Assembly: GCA_902478395.1 (NCBI GenBank)
Contig: CABSKZ010000019.1
Location: 1 to 18,496 of the forward strand
Length of the DNA stretch: 18,496 bases
DNA from: an uncultured Eubacteriales bacterium
GTDB taxonomy: Bacteria > Bacillota > Clostridia > UBA1381 > UBA9506
Direction of reading: 5' to 3'
Part shown: positions 7,407 through 15,590 of the stretch, in pieces
Numbering within the stretch: the first letter of the stretch is position 1
How the letters are laid out: every line of letters begins with the position of its first letter
Position numbers and translations under genes: made by a program
The notes under the pieces: model-generated
Seen by the model: only the letters and a program-made list of their open reading frames with translations
What the model was told of the DNA's origin: nothing
Database searches by the model: none

Positions 7407-9092
7407 TTATCTATCTTTCACAACAGTGTACAGCATTTTAGCCGCCTCGGCCCGCGTAGTGTTGCCCTTCGGCAGGAAACAGTTGTCTTCCGCACCAGAA
7501 ACGATACCCTGCCTCTGCAGGCGCTCTACACTGAACAGGGCGTAGGTAGAAATCTGCCCCCTGTCTTGAAAATTCTCAGTCAGCTGGCCATTGTTTAACA
7601 CAATTCCCGCTTGTTCCATGATGCGGTCGAGCATAACAGCTGCGTCCTCGCGGCTAATCAGCTGCGGACCGTTAAAGTTACCCGACTCGTCGCCCTTAAC
7701 GATACCGTTCATCTGAGCGGAAGCCGCATAGGAGGCGAACCAGTCGCTTTCACTGACATCGTTAAAATCGGGCACACTGCCTTCCTCATACAAATCAAAC
7801 GCCAAAACCAGCATTTTTACATATTCCGCTCTGCTAATATTGGCATGCGGGTCGTATAAAGTTGCCGTCCGGCCATTTATAATGCCGCGCGCAGCCAAAT
7901 TTTCAATACTTTCTACCGCCCAAGGAACCGTTGAAAGGTCGGTAAAACGGTAAGACGGTTCGGGCTGATTGGTTTGGTCGTCTTTGTCTTTGTTGCTGAT
8001 GCCAATTGAACCGCCGCCCTTGTTTCCGCTACCCATACTACCGCCGCCCCCGCCAGAGCTGTTGCCGCCAGTTCTGCTGTTTTCGTCCACAGCGTTGTTA
8101 AAGGCGGTTACAAACGCTCTCGGGCTTGCAAAACTCACGCCCGTAATGGCCTGCAGGACGGGCGTTTCTTTTTTATCTGACTTCAGCTCATTAAAACCGT
8201 CCATATCCATTTCCAGCCGGAAGGGGGCTTCCGCCAGATCTTTTGCCAGCGTTGAGATGATATCATCCAGTTTTTCTGCGCTCCAGCGGAGTTCGGAAAG
8301 CAGTTTAATCCGGGAGCCGACCGAGGCCTTCGCGTCAAAATCCGCAGGGCTTTCAAACGGCACCTGACCGATCAGGAATTTTGCCAGGAGCGCCTTATCC
8401 TTTAATTCGCCGTAATAAGGCAAACCGGTCAGTTCCAACGTCTCTTCCTGTTCTGCCAGATAGGCCGCTGCCTCATCGCCAGATAAATCTTCCAGTTTTA
8501 AAGCGGCCAGCATTTTGTCGAATTTTACCTTAAAGACTGCTACTGAAACATAGGGCCTAGCCGATACCAATCCCTCTTCAAACCGGATCTGTTTGCCGCC
8601 CAAAGCCTGATACGCGTCGGTATCCAAAGCAAACAGTTCACCGTAAGATTTAATCCAACTTTCAAGCTGTGCGGCCGTTGCCGCCTCATTTAACTCAGCC
8701 AGCGCTTGATTATTGTTTACGTACTGGAAAGGCTCGCTTTTACAGCTATAACCGCCCGTACCCGCCAGCGCATAATAGCTGCCGGATTCCGCGGCGGGGT
8801 TTATCTTTACTTCCAGCGAAACACTTGTTTCCGTCCCATTTAATGTGAGCTGTGCAATACCGACAACAGCGTCTAAAAACTCGTCGGTCAGCGGTGCGTC
8901 CTCCGGCACGACAAAGGCCGATACAATATCGCCGTTATGGGCACCGGAAATGTCACAGCTTACCGTGACGGAATTTTTAACAATATGATATTCCGATTGT
9001 AAATTTGACAGGATATCCGTCTGTGCCGAAACCGCCAGCATGGAAAACGACAGCAAGGCCGCTAGACAAATTCCTACAATTTTCTTTTTCAT
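7407..9092 (-). CDS. Secreted surface protein with three C-terminal SLH repeats
   Basis: This 561-residue protein has a Sec signal peptide (1-23, ending VSA) and a beta-rich Ig-like stretch at about 25-125. A helical region follows at about 128-337, in which three units of roughly 65-70 residues can be aligned. Next come a Gly/Ser linker (341-365) and three S-layer homology repeats at about 381-432, 442-495 and 507-558. The SLH anchoring motifs are well kept: ISRAEYVKML, ISREDAAVML and TTRAEAAKML. SLH triplets bind pyruvylated secondary wall polymers, so the protein should be held non-covalently on the wall and display its N-terminal part. The ATG is preceded by AGGAGG at good spacing, 11 nt after the previous gene's stop. 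It is the last gene of the operon, before the 7258-7298 terminator. No enzymatic motif was recognised; the displayed part may be a binding or spacer module. Confidence 0.85.
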   Translation of the reverse strand: MKKKIVGICLAALLSFSMLAVSAQTDILSNLQSEYHIVKNSVTVSCDISGAHNGDIVSAFVVPEDAPLTDEFLDAVVGIAQLTLNGTETSVSLEVKINPAAESGSYYALAGTGGYSCKSEPFQYVNNNQALAELNEAATAAQLESWIKSYGELFALDTDAYQALGGKQIRFEEGLVSARPYVSVAVFKVKFDKMLAALKLEDLSGDEAAAYLAEQEETLELTGLPYYGELKDKALLAKFLIGQVPFESPADFDAKASVGSRIKLLSELRWSAEKLDDIISTLAKDLAEAPFRLEMDMDGFNELKSDKKETPVLQAITGVSFASPRAFVTAFNNAVDENSRTGGNSSGGGGGSMGSGNKGGGSIGISNKDKDDQTNQPEPSYRFTDLSTVPWAVESIENLAARGIINGRTATLYDPHANISRAEYVKMLVLAFDLYEEGSVPDFNDVSESDWFASYAASAQMNGIVKGDESGNFNGPQLISREDAAVMLDRIMEQAGIVLNNGQLTENFQDRGQISTYALFSVERLQRQGIVSGAEDNCFLPKGNTTRAEAAKMLYTVVKDR

Positions 9093-9103
9093 TCTGCGCC
9101 CTC

Positions 9104-11827
9104 CTACAGATAAACATGGATTTCTTTTACGATACTGGCGTGCATACGGAAGAAGATCACGGTATCCTCCGAAAGGTCGTTAATCGTCCCAACAGAAACC
9201 TTATCTCCTTTGTGGATATATACCACCGCCTCCGGAATATACAGGTATCGTTCATAGGAGGCTGGTTTAATAATTGCCGCTGAAGAATACTTCTCGTTAA
9301 TTTTGGCGTAAGCTACGTACATTTCCGCGTGTGCAAATCGGTCCGGCGCCTCTGTCGCACTCCAGTCCCCGTTGTTGCGCAGCTCTTCGTAGCTTTCTCC
9401 GTGACCAGCGTCTACCACAGCCTGATGCCGAAACAGAATACGGATCGCGGTAATTTCATTTTTTGTGTTAGTTCCAAACTGAATCACGTCACCCTGCTGC
9501 AGGTCGATTGCTTTTATGCCCTGATACAGGTTTTTATTCCAGGTTGGGCTCCACACGCCGCTGGTGTCGGCCACTGTTTCATCGGCCAGGAAGAATTTGT
9601 TTTCTTTTCCGTTATAAAGCATGTGTACAAGGTATTTTACCTCGCCGTCTTTATTCACCGCGCGCGTAATTTTGTCGATCATGGCCGTGGAGGCAAACCG
9701 GTCAACAGTTCCGCTGTCCGTCATGGCTGGGGTCTTTAAGACTGCAGCTTTTGCCATTCGCTCAGAGTCCGCGTCGTATAGTTTAATGTCATAATCCTTA
9801 TCCGTTACTAAGAAACTGCCATTTTTTACTCCATATGCACTGTCGTCGTCAGCCATGCCCTCATCTTCCGGAACGGTAAAGATGACCGTCGCGGGCGATA
9901 CCCTGTAGCTTTCCAGCGCCTGCGTGACATAATAGCGCGCAATGGTATTTTCATAGTCCTTGGTGAACACGGAATCCTCTAAAGAATAAGGACGGGCGCC
10001 GTTTGTATCAGCCAGATTGTCCATAGCGTGGTACAGTTTGGATATATCCCCTTTCCAGTTTCTTTCATAATAAATAAGCTGTTTGATGGTCTTTTGTGTT
10101 GCCCGATCCACAAAATACGGGTCTTCCATTAACTTTTCACTGTCAATGGTTTTTCCTTCGGCGGTGCCGATTTTTCCGGTCAGCGTGAAAAATTCTATAT
10201 TTCCGCTGGAGGACAGAACCTTCATGCGAACCTCTGTGCTGAGAGCCGACTCTTTTTCCAGGCCCATCAGATAGGCGTAATCGCCGGTGCTGCTGCCCAT
10301 CTTTGAACAAGCGCAGATTTCATTGTACTGGTTCATGTAAAAGGTGCCTTCTGCGCCGGGTTTTAGGTCATAATTTCCGTTTAGCGCCTCGATGCTGAGA
10401 TCAAACACAACATTGCGCACCACAATGCGCCGGCCGCCTTCCATAAGCTCCTGTACCCTGCCTTCTACCGTGTTGCGGCAACGGATCAATTTAATTTGCT
10501 CCGAATTGTCATAATCTACAAAATGAATATATTTGCCGCTTTCGGGGTCCAGCTCCGTGCGGGTCCGGTCGGCGTAAACCATTAGTACATCCCAGGGTTC
10601 CAGTACGTCGTAGCCCAGCTTTTTGCCTGATACAGAATCATAAATTGAAATTTTATCCTCATCATCTAAATTCAGCTTCGGCTGGCCGTTTTTGTCGGAT
10701 AATATCCCCTGTGAAGAGACATTATCCACCACATAGTTTACATAGCACTCCGTCATCACCGCCGTCACTTCACCCTGACGGTTCTCAATCAGGCGGACAC
10801 GGCCGTTGCGGAACATCAAGGCGGATTCATCCTCGAGCCCTTTCGCCCTGCCATTAAAGAAACTGTAAGCGTTGGAAGGGATCGTTATGTCATCGTCCTT
10901 GCCATCGGTAAGATAACGCAGTTCGCGGCCGTCAAATTCCACAATATCCTCCGCAGAAATTTCAACAACGTTCGACAGGCTTTCCCAGACATATATCAGC
11001 TCCGGCTCTTCGCCGTTTTGCTCACGATAATAGTAACGGATTTCTTGCCCCAGCAAATCATCCGCGTTTGTCAAGCTATTTACATAGCGCGTTCCGTCAA
11101 CCATGACATAGCCCTCGGGCAGTGCCGGTTCGGGGCGGTCCAGCAGCGTTTCCTGGTTGCCGCTGACAAGGCCGCTTGCGTAGTAAATAGAATAGAGGCT
11201 ACCTAGGAAACCGTCCTCATTCACCGTGTAGTTTGACCGATCCTCTGCAACAGAAGTAAGCTGCAGTTGGTCAGCAATCAGCATGTTAAACAGCAGCGCC
11301 GCCGCCTGGCCGTAAGTAATCGGCCCGGTCAGGCCGGGAACACCCTTAAACAATTCCAAACGTTCTGCCTGGGTCAGATAGCCAGCCGGGTAACCGCCGC
11401 TACGTTCGGCGTACTCACCGTAGTCCAAAGCGGTGACCAACATCTTCACAGCCTCCTGCGCCGTAACGGTGTCTGCCGGGCGGAAGTTCCCTTTGTAGCC
11501 GCCTACATAGCCCAGCTGATAAGCCACCGCCGTCGCGCCGTAGTATGTGCTGCCCACGGGAATGTCCTGGAAGATACGCTCGTCTGTACCTGTGGTTTTG
11601 CTGATTTTTAAAAGGTTCAGCAGTAAATTCGTAAATTCCCCGCGCGAAATTTCCTCATTCATGCTCGTGGAAAACTTTTTAAAATTTAATACCCCTAAAA
11701 AGCTGGCGGCTTTTTCACAGTAGGAGCTTTCTTTTGTACTTTGCGTTTCCGCCGCATAGCCCGTGTTAAAAGCGCCAATAGAAAGCAAAATGCTCATTAT
11801 TAAAATAAGGTTTACAATTCTCTTCAC
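9104..11827 (-). CDS. Large secreted protein with N-terminal degenerate SLH region
   Basis: This 907-residue protein has a signal peptide (1-26, ending YAA). It is followed by an SLH-like region of two to three repeats at about 38-187: ISRGEFTNLLLNLL, then FQDIPVGSTYYGATAVAYQLGY with VTAQEAVKMLVTAL, then ITYGQAAALLFNML. The TRAE-type anchoring motif is altered in all three. The remaining roughly 700 residues look mainly beta-strand with repeated short modules, such as LLGQEIRYYYREQ, LEPWDVLMVYAD and LQQGDVIQFGTN. I recognise no catalytic domain. The start is GTG, with GGAGGTG about 8 nt upstream, and it overlaps the previous gene by 4 bases (GTGA), implying translational coupling. The next SLH gene follows after 11 nt. 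A wall-associated scaffold or glycan-binding role is inference from SLH and operon context. Confidence 0.82.
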   Translation of the reverse strand: MKRIVNLILIMSILLSIGAFNTGYAAETQSTKESSYCEKAASFLGVLNFKKFSTSMNEEISRGEFTNLLLNLLKISKTTGTDERIFQDIPVGSTYYGATAVAYQLGYVGGYKGNFRPADTVTAQEAVKMLVTALDYGEYAERSGGYPAGYLTQAERLELFKGVPGLTGPITYGQAAALLFNMLIADQLQLTSVAEDRSNYTVNEDGFLGSLYSIYYASGLVSGNQETLLDRPEPALPEGYVMVDGTRYVNSLTNADDLLGQEIRYYYREQNGEEPELIYVWESLSNVVEISAEDIVEFDGRELRYLTDGKDDDITIPSNAYSFFNGRAKGLEDESALMFRNGRVRLIENRQGEVTAVMTECYVNYVVDNVSSQGILSDKNGQPKLNLDDEDKISIYDSVSGKKLGYDVLEPWDVLMVYADRTRTELDPESGKYIHFVDYDNSEQIKLIRCRNTVEGRVQELMEGGRRIVVRNVVFDLSIEALNGNYDLKPGAEGTFYMNQYNEICACSKMGSSTGDYAYLMGLEKESALSTEVRMKVLSSSGNIEFFTLTGKIGTAEGKTIDSEKLMEDPYFVDRATQKTIKQLIYYERNWKGDISKLYHAMDNLADTNGARPYSLEDSVFTKDYENTIARYYVTQALESYRVSPATVIFTVPEDEGMADDDSAYGVKNGSFLVTDKDYDIKLYDADSERMAKAAVLKTPAMTDSGTVDRFASTAMIDKITRAVNKDGEVKYLVHMLYNGKENKFFLADETVADTSGVWSPTWNKNLYQGIKAIDLQQGDVIQFGTNTKNEITAIRILFRHQAVVDAGHGESYEELRNNGDWSATEAPDRFAHAEMYVAYAKINEKYSSAAIIKPASYERYLYIPEAVVYIHKGDKVSVGTINDLSEDTVIFFRMHASIVKEIHVYL

Positions 11828-13227
11828 GAACGGTTCACCTCCGAAGCTGCCATTGAAAAGTTACTGGCCGGGAAAAACGCCGTTGCGTTTAACGGGTCAG
11901 AAAAATAATAAAGCTTTAATTCATACTTCTTACCGTCGCTGGGAATATCCGCCTCTAAAGACAGCGGCGTCTCCCGTCCGGCTGCTACCTCCGTTTTCAC
12001 AAACTTTAAGTCAATTAAGTGACCTTCATCGTTGTGCACCGCCGCCGCGACATAAACCGGCAGTTTTTCTTTCGTTTGGTTCAGCACCGAAAGTTCAGCC
12101 TTTACCTTGCCGACTACCAGACCGCTATCCGTAATATCCGCTCCGTTTTCGTCCGTCAATTTCACGTTGGCCGGCGTCAGCTTGCGTTTGGTTTCGAACT
12201 CCATCTGGAAGGGATCCATTTCCTCCTCACGAAAGCTGAGTGCATATTTCTGTCCCTCCGACAGATTGCTGAGCTTGACCGTACAGCTCATGCCGTCATC
12301 TTCCCAGTTGACTGAATCAACCACCGCGTGGTTATTGATTTGGAAGCTGTCGATATCGACAACCGAAGAGTCGGCAGACAAAATCGCCTTGGGCATATGA
12401 AGTTTTACACTCGCCTCAGGGAATGTCAGGCTTTCGGTCTCGTTGCCTTCCGCGTCGAGCAGTTCATATTCGCCGTATGACATACTGCTGACGATTAAAT
12501 CGTCAATGTGCAATTCAAACGGATTTCCGCCCGAAGACATGGAGAAACACATAATCATTTCAAGAAAAGTAGGATATTTTTCACCCGGTGCTTCGAAATC
12601 CGTTACGCCGTTGGTATATTCCTCTCGGTCGATATAGGCGCGCATGGTCAGATCTGTAAAGTTAACGAACAGCTCTAAGGTGACATATGTATCCTCCGGC
12701 ACGGTTTTTTCCGAAACAAAGCCGCCTACTTTTAATTTTTTATTGGGATCAACCGAAACCATGAGCTGTGCGCCCTCACCGGTCGTCGCCGCGCCGCGCA
12801 GACCTGCAATCCAGCGAAATTGATCCTCGTTTTTGTATTTAAATCTCTGACGGAAGTACACCGCGTCCATTCCTGTATGGATATGATAGTCGCTGTTAAT
12901 CTGCCGGTACAAAACCGTCGCTACGTTTGCGCCCGGCGCCCCCAGCAGAAATACTTCCCGGTCGTCCTCACTGTCCGGCCCCTGGCCGACAACAAGCTTA
13001 GCCGGATCATGTTCTTCCCCTGTATAATAGGTAGGGCTGCCCAGTTCAAAATCGCTGTTAAGCGTCGTATCCAGGACCTTATAATCCAGCGGCGCGCCGT
13101 CTGGCACGCTTAAATCAACATAATGTCTGCCGTCTTCACTGGATAAATTTTCGGCCGAAACCGGCAAAATATACGCCAGCGACAGCAAACAACAAGTAAG
13201 CGTTATGAACGCAATTATTTTTTTCAT
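11824..13227 (-). CDS. Secreted ConA/LamG-like protein, paralogue of the 15591-16997 product
   Basis: This 467-residue protein has a signal peptide (1-25, ending PVSA) and no lipobox. A beta-sandwich region at about 35-250 looks like a concanavalin/LamG-type fold (YFRQRFKYKNEDQFRWI, FVNFTDLTMRAYID, NPFELHIDDLIV). An Ig-like domain follows at about 255-345. The C-terminal module (about 352-455, with VAAAVHNDEGHLIDLKFV and KYELKLYYFSDP) is of a type seen at the ends of secreted carbohydrate-active proteins in Firmicutes. The same order and many matching positions appear in the protein encoded at 15591-16997. Such folds often bind sugars, but no ligand or catalytic residues can be assigned. The ATG directly abuts the regulator's stop codon (0 nt gap), with GGAGGT inside the regulator's end. 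It overlaps the next gene by 4 bases. Confidence 0.82.
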   Translation of the reverse strand: MKKIIAFITLTCCLLSLAYILPVSAENLSSEDGRHYVDLSVPDGAPLDYKVLDTTLNSDFELGSPTYYTGEEHDPAKLVVGQGPDSEDDREVFLLGAPGANVATVLYRQINSDYHIHTGMDAVYFRQRFKYKNEDQFRWIAGLRGAATTGEGAQLMVSVDPNKKLKVGGFVSEKTVPEDTYVTLELFVNFTDLTMRAYIDREEYTNGVTDFEAPGEKYPTFLEMIMCFSMSSGGNPFELHIDDLIVSSMSYGEYELLDAEGNETESLTFPEASVKLHMPKAILSADSSVVDIDSFQINNHAVVDSVNWEDDGMSCTVKLSNLSEGQKYALSFREEEMDPFQMEFETKRKLTPANVKLTDENGADITDSGLVVGKVKAELSVLNQTKEKLPVYVAAAVHNDEGHLIDLKFVKTEVAAGRETPLSLEADIPSDGKKYELKLYYFSDPLNATAFFPASNFSMAASEVNRS

Positions 13228-15516
13228 CTATGCCATACCTCCATTTTCTTGGCCTGTGCCGCTTTTCTTCATTTCTCTGTAACTTTTCGGAGTCATTCCC
13301 TGACGCAGCTTAAAGCGTTTTCCGAAGTTTGATGTATCAATATATCCTACTTCCCTTGCAATATCCTTTACCGGCATGTCGGTTTCTGCCAACAGGCGCT
13401 TTGCCTCTTCCATACGCTTATAAAACACACGGTTAATAATGGTTTCACCCGTATTGCGCTTATAGTGCTCGCAAAGGTACTGAACGGAAACCTTTAAAGA
13501 ATCCGCCATTTTCGTCAGTGAAAAATCGTCCTCCTTGTAGTGTGCGTCGATAAAATCGTTCATCCGACGCATTTCTGCGTCCTCTTTGTTATCGCCCTGG
13601 CAAATGTAGTCGCACACATCAATACAAATTTTACCTAAAAACGAATGCAAAGAATCTGCCGAATTCATATCTTCCAGCGGAAGATCCTCCAGGCTGATCA
13701 GATGTTTTCCGTTGGTTTTTACGTCATACTCCATCATCACTTTAATTAAGGTATTAAAAACCTCAAAGATAATGCAGCGTTTAATAAAGGGCGGAACATG
13801 GTTTACCGCAATGGTGTTAATAATGCGTTCCACGCTGAATTTTACCGCCTCAATATTTTTATTATCTAGCTGCAGAGACAGGTTGTTGACCAGCTTATAG
13901 TACCGCGCATATTCGGCGTAATCAATTTCGCCGCCGTCTTTTTGTTCAAAGCGCGCAACCTGACTTGGCCCTAAGAATGACTCCCGCTTTTTGATGGTAT
14001 CCGCCTCAAAATAGGATTGGCCGATTTGGAAAAAGTCCCGGTAGCTGCTGCCGACCGCAAACGCGGCTGCACAGCCCGTTACCTGGCTGATATGCGCGCG
14101 CAGTTTTTCCAAATACTCTAGACTGGACTCCTGTGCGCCGGTCTCACAAAATACGCACACGGCCTCGGCATTGTTCGACACATCAAAGTATTCCAGCGCA
14201 ATGCCTTCCTGTTCCCGCGCCATAATCAGCTGTTTCAGATCCTGCATTTCTTCCGGACTTTCGTTCGGAAAGCTGATAATCGCCACAAAATAGAAAATGC
14301 CCTGCTTGGTTTCCGCCGCCAGCTGCCCCGCCTCGTACAATTCCTCAACATCTTCCTGCCGACCTTTAATCAGCTCATTAATCACATAATTTTTAATGAT
14401 TGGCTTATGTTCCTCCAGCGTCCGTTCCATGTCTTTATTTTCGATAAAGTAACGGTCAATCACGCTTTTTATGTAAGCGATATCATCTTTGGAAAACTCC
14501 GTATCGCCGCTTTCTTTGCGTACCTCGGAAATGAGGTGCTTAATCGGCCGGTAGGTAATGCCCATAGCAAACCAAATGATAATTCCACCCAGCACCACAA
14601 TCAGTGAGCCGCAGACATAGGCTGTAACAATCACCGGCGTTAGGCTGCGGTCGATATTTTGTTTATCCACAACCGCCACATATTTTCTGCTGGAAAGCGG
14701 CATTTTAGAAACCACCGCGTAATAGCTTGTACCTTTAATTTTTTGGGTGCTAAGCCTGCCTTCTCCTGCCTGCTTTACCACCTCGTCAAGCTCTGCGGAC
14801 GATATGCTTTCTTTTTTATTTTGAGCAAGCAAGATTTCATTGCTTTCATTTAAAATATAAAAATTGTCTGTAAAAAACGAATCTGTCATAGCAAGCGTCT
14901 TGCGCAGAGCCGCCCCGTCGATTAAAATGACAAAGGTCACTTTGGGGTCTAAATCATCCATCGGATAAGTATAACGGATCAGCTCGCGCTCAGCGCCGCT
15001 TGCCGTCCGAACAGTTTCCGACGGTTTCATAATCGGCAGATCTGTTTGTGCCAAATTTTCTGTTATCTTACCTGCCCGCCAGTCCTCAAAGGGATATACC
15101 GCGTTACCTAAGCTCTCCAGATCCCCGTTGTTGCTTGAACCGTAAACCTTTGTTTCCCCTTCAATATAGTACAAAATTTCATGAATAAACCCCTGGCCGG
15201 AAGCATATTGTTCCAGAATCCGTGCCACGTCGCTTGGGCTGTAAAGCCCGTTTTTTTGCATATTCGGCGAGAGTGCGGGCTCTTTTGCCATTCGGTATAT
15301 CATGGCGTGCATCTCTTCGAACATGCCATCTACCTGCTCTACCACCTTCGATACGCTAGATTCGTTTGTGGCAAACACCTGTTTTCTGAGTACGGTCAAG
15401 TAACTGCTGTTCATAAATAAAATAAAAATGAAAAGAGGCACAATCAGTATCAGAAAATAGGACAAGATATATTTATGCAGTGTTTTTGTGTTGCGAAAAC
15501 GCTGTAAAAGCCTCAT
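13228..15516 (-). CDS. Membrane-bound AraC-family transcriptional regulator (YesN-like) with extracellular sensor
   Basis: This 762-residue one-piece sensor-regulator has a first membrane helix at about 15-35 and an extracellular sensing region at about 36-290 of Cache-like layout. A second membrane helix follows at about 294-318, then a cytoplasmic linker. At the C-terminus is a double helix-turn-helix AraC domain (about 653-745: FSLTKMADSLKVSVQYLCEHY, then MPVKDIAREVGYIDTSNFGKRF). Regulators of this type usually sit beside sugar ABC transporters with lipoprotein binding subunits and activate their genes. The ATG at 15516 has AAGAGGT with a 7-nt spacer and gives MRLLQRFRNTKTLHKYIL, a typical family start. 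An upstream ATG at 15546 has no good ribosome-binding site and abuts a hairpin. The gene lies inside the operon it probably controls, between two paralogous secreted-protein genes. Confidence 0.92.
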   Translation of the reverse strand: MRLLQRFRNTKTLHKYILSYFLILIVPLFIFILFMNSSYLTVLRKQVFATNESSVSKVVEQVDGMFEEMHAMIYRMAKEPALSPNMQKNGLYSPSDVARILEQYASGQGFIHEILYYIEGETKVYGSSNNGDLESLGNAVYPFEDWRAGKITENLAQTDLPIMKPSETVRTASGAERELIRYTYPMDDLDPKVTFVILIDGAALRKTLAMTDSFFTDNFYILNESNEILLAQNKKESISSAELDEVVKQAGEGRLSTQKIKGTSYYAVVSKMPLSSRKYVAVVDKQNIDRSLTPVIVTAYVCGSLIVVLGGIIIWFAMGITYRPIKHLISEVRKESGDTEFSKDDIAYIKSVIDRYFIENKDMERTLEEHKPIIKNYVINELIKGRQEDVEELYEAGQLAAETKQGIFYFVAIISFPNESPEEMQDLKQLIMAREQEGIALEYFDVSNNAEAVCVFCETGAQESSLEYLEKLRAHISQVTGCAAAFAVGSSYRDFFQIGQSYFEADTIKKRESFLGPSQVARFEQKDGGEIDYAEYARYYKLVNNLSLQLDNKNIEAVKFSVERIINTIAVNHVPPFIKRCIIFEVFNTLIKVMMEYDVKTNGKHLISLEDLPLEDMNSADSLHSFLGKICIDVCDYICQGDNKEDAEMRRMNDFIDAHYKEDDFSLTKMADSLKVSVQYLCEHYKRNTGETIINRVFYKRMEEAKRLLAETDMPVKDIAREVGYIDTSNFGKRFKLRQGMTPKSYREMKKSGTGQENGGMA

Positions 15517-15549
15517 TGCACAGACCTCTTCTTTCAACCAGTGCATTTA

Positions 15550-15581
15550 TTCCGGCACGCCGTCTAAGCGCCGTGCCGGAA
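15550..15581 (-). other. Intergenic RNA hairpin between secreted-protein gene and regulator gene
   Basis: A perfect 10-bp GC-rich stem (TTCCGGCACG / CGTGCCGGAA) with a 12-base loop lies between the stop at 15591 and the regulator start at 15516. On the minus strand it is followed by TAAATG, not a T run, so it is not a standard intrinsic terminator. It could protect the 3' end of the upstream mRNA or attenuate expression of the regulator. That role is inference. Confidence 0.65.
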
Positions 15582-15590
15582 CATCAATTC

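Noticed and set aside
7079..7598. Overlapping short plus-strand frames in the gap after the M56 peptidase
   Set aside because: They cross the two terminator hairpins and continue antisense into the SLH gene; low-complexity sequence and no ribosome-binding sites.
8010..8070. Gly/Ser-coding repeat as a DNA repeat element
   Set aside because: It is a low-complexity protein linker (residues 341-365 of the SLH protein) inside a continuous frame, not a separate repeat.
15517..15546. Ten extra N-terminal residues for the AraC regulator from the ATG at 15546
   Set aside because: That ATG has no proper ribosome-binding site and abuts the hairpin, while the ATG at 15516 has AAGAGGT at 7 nt and gives a family-like N-terminus.
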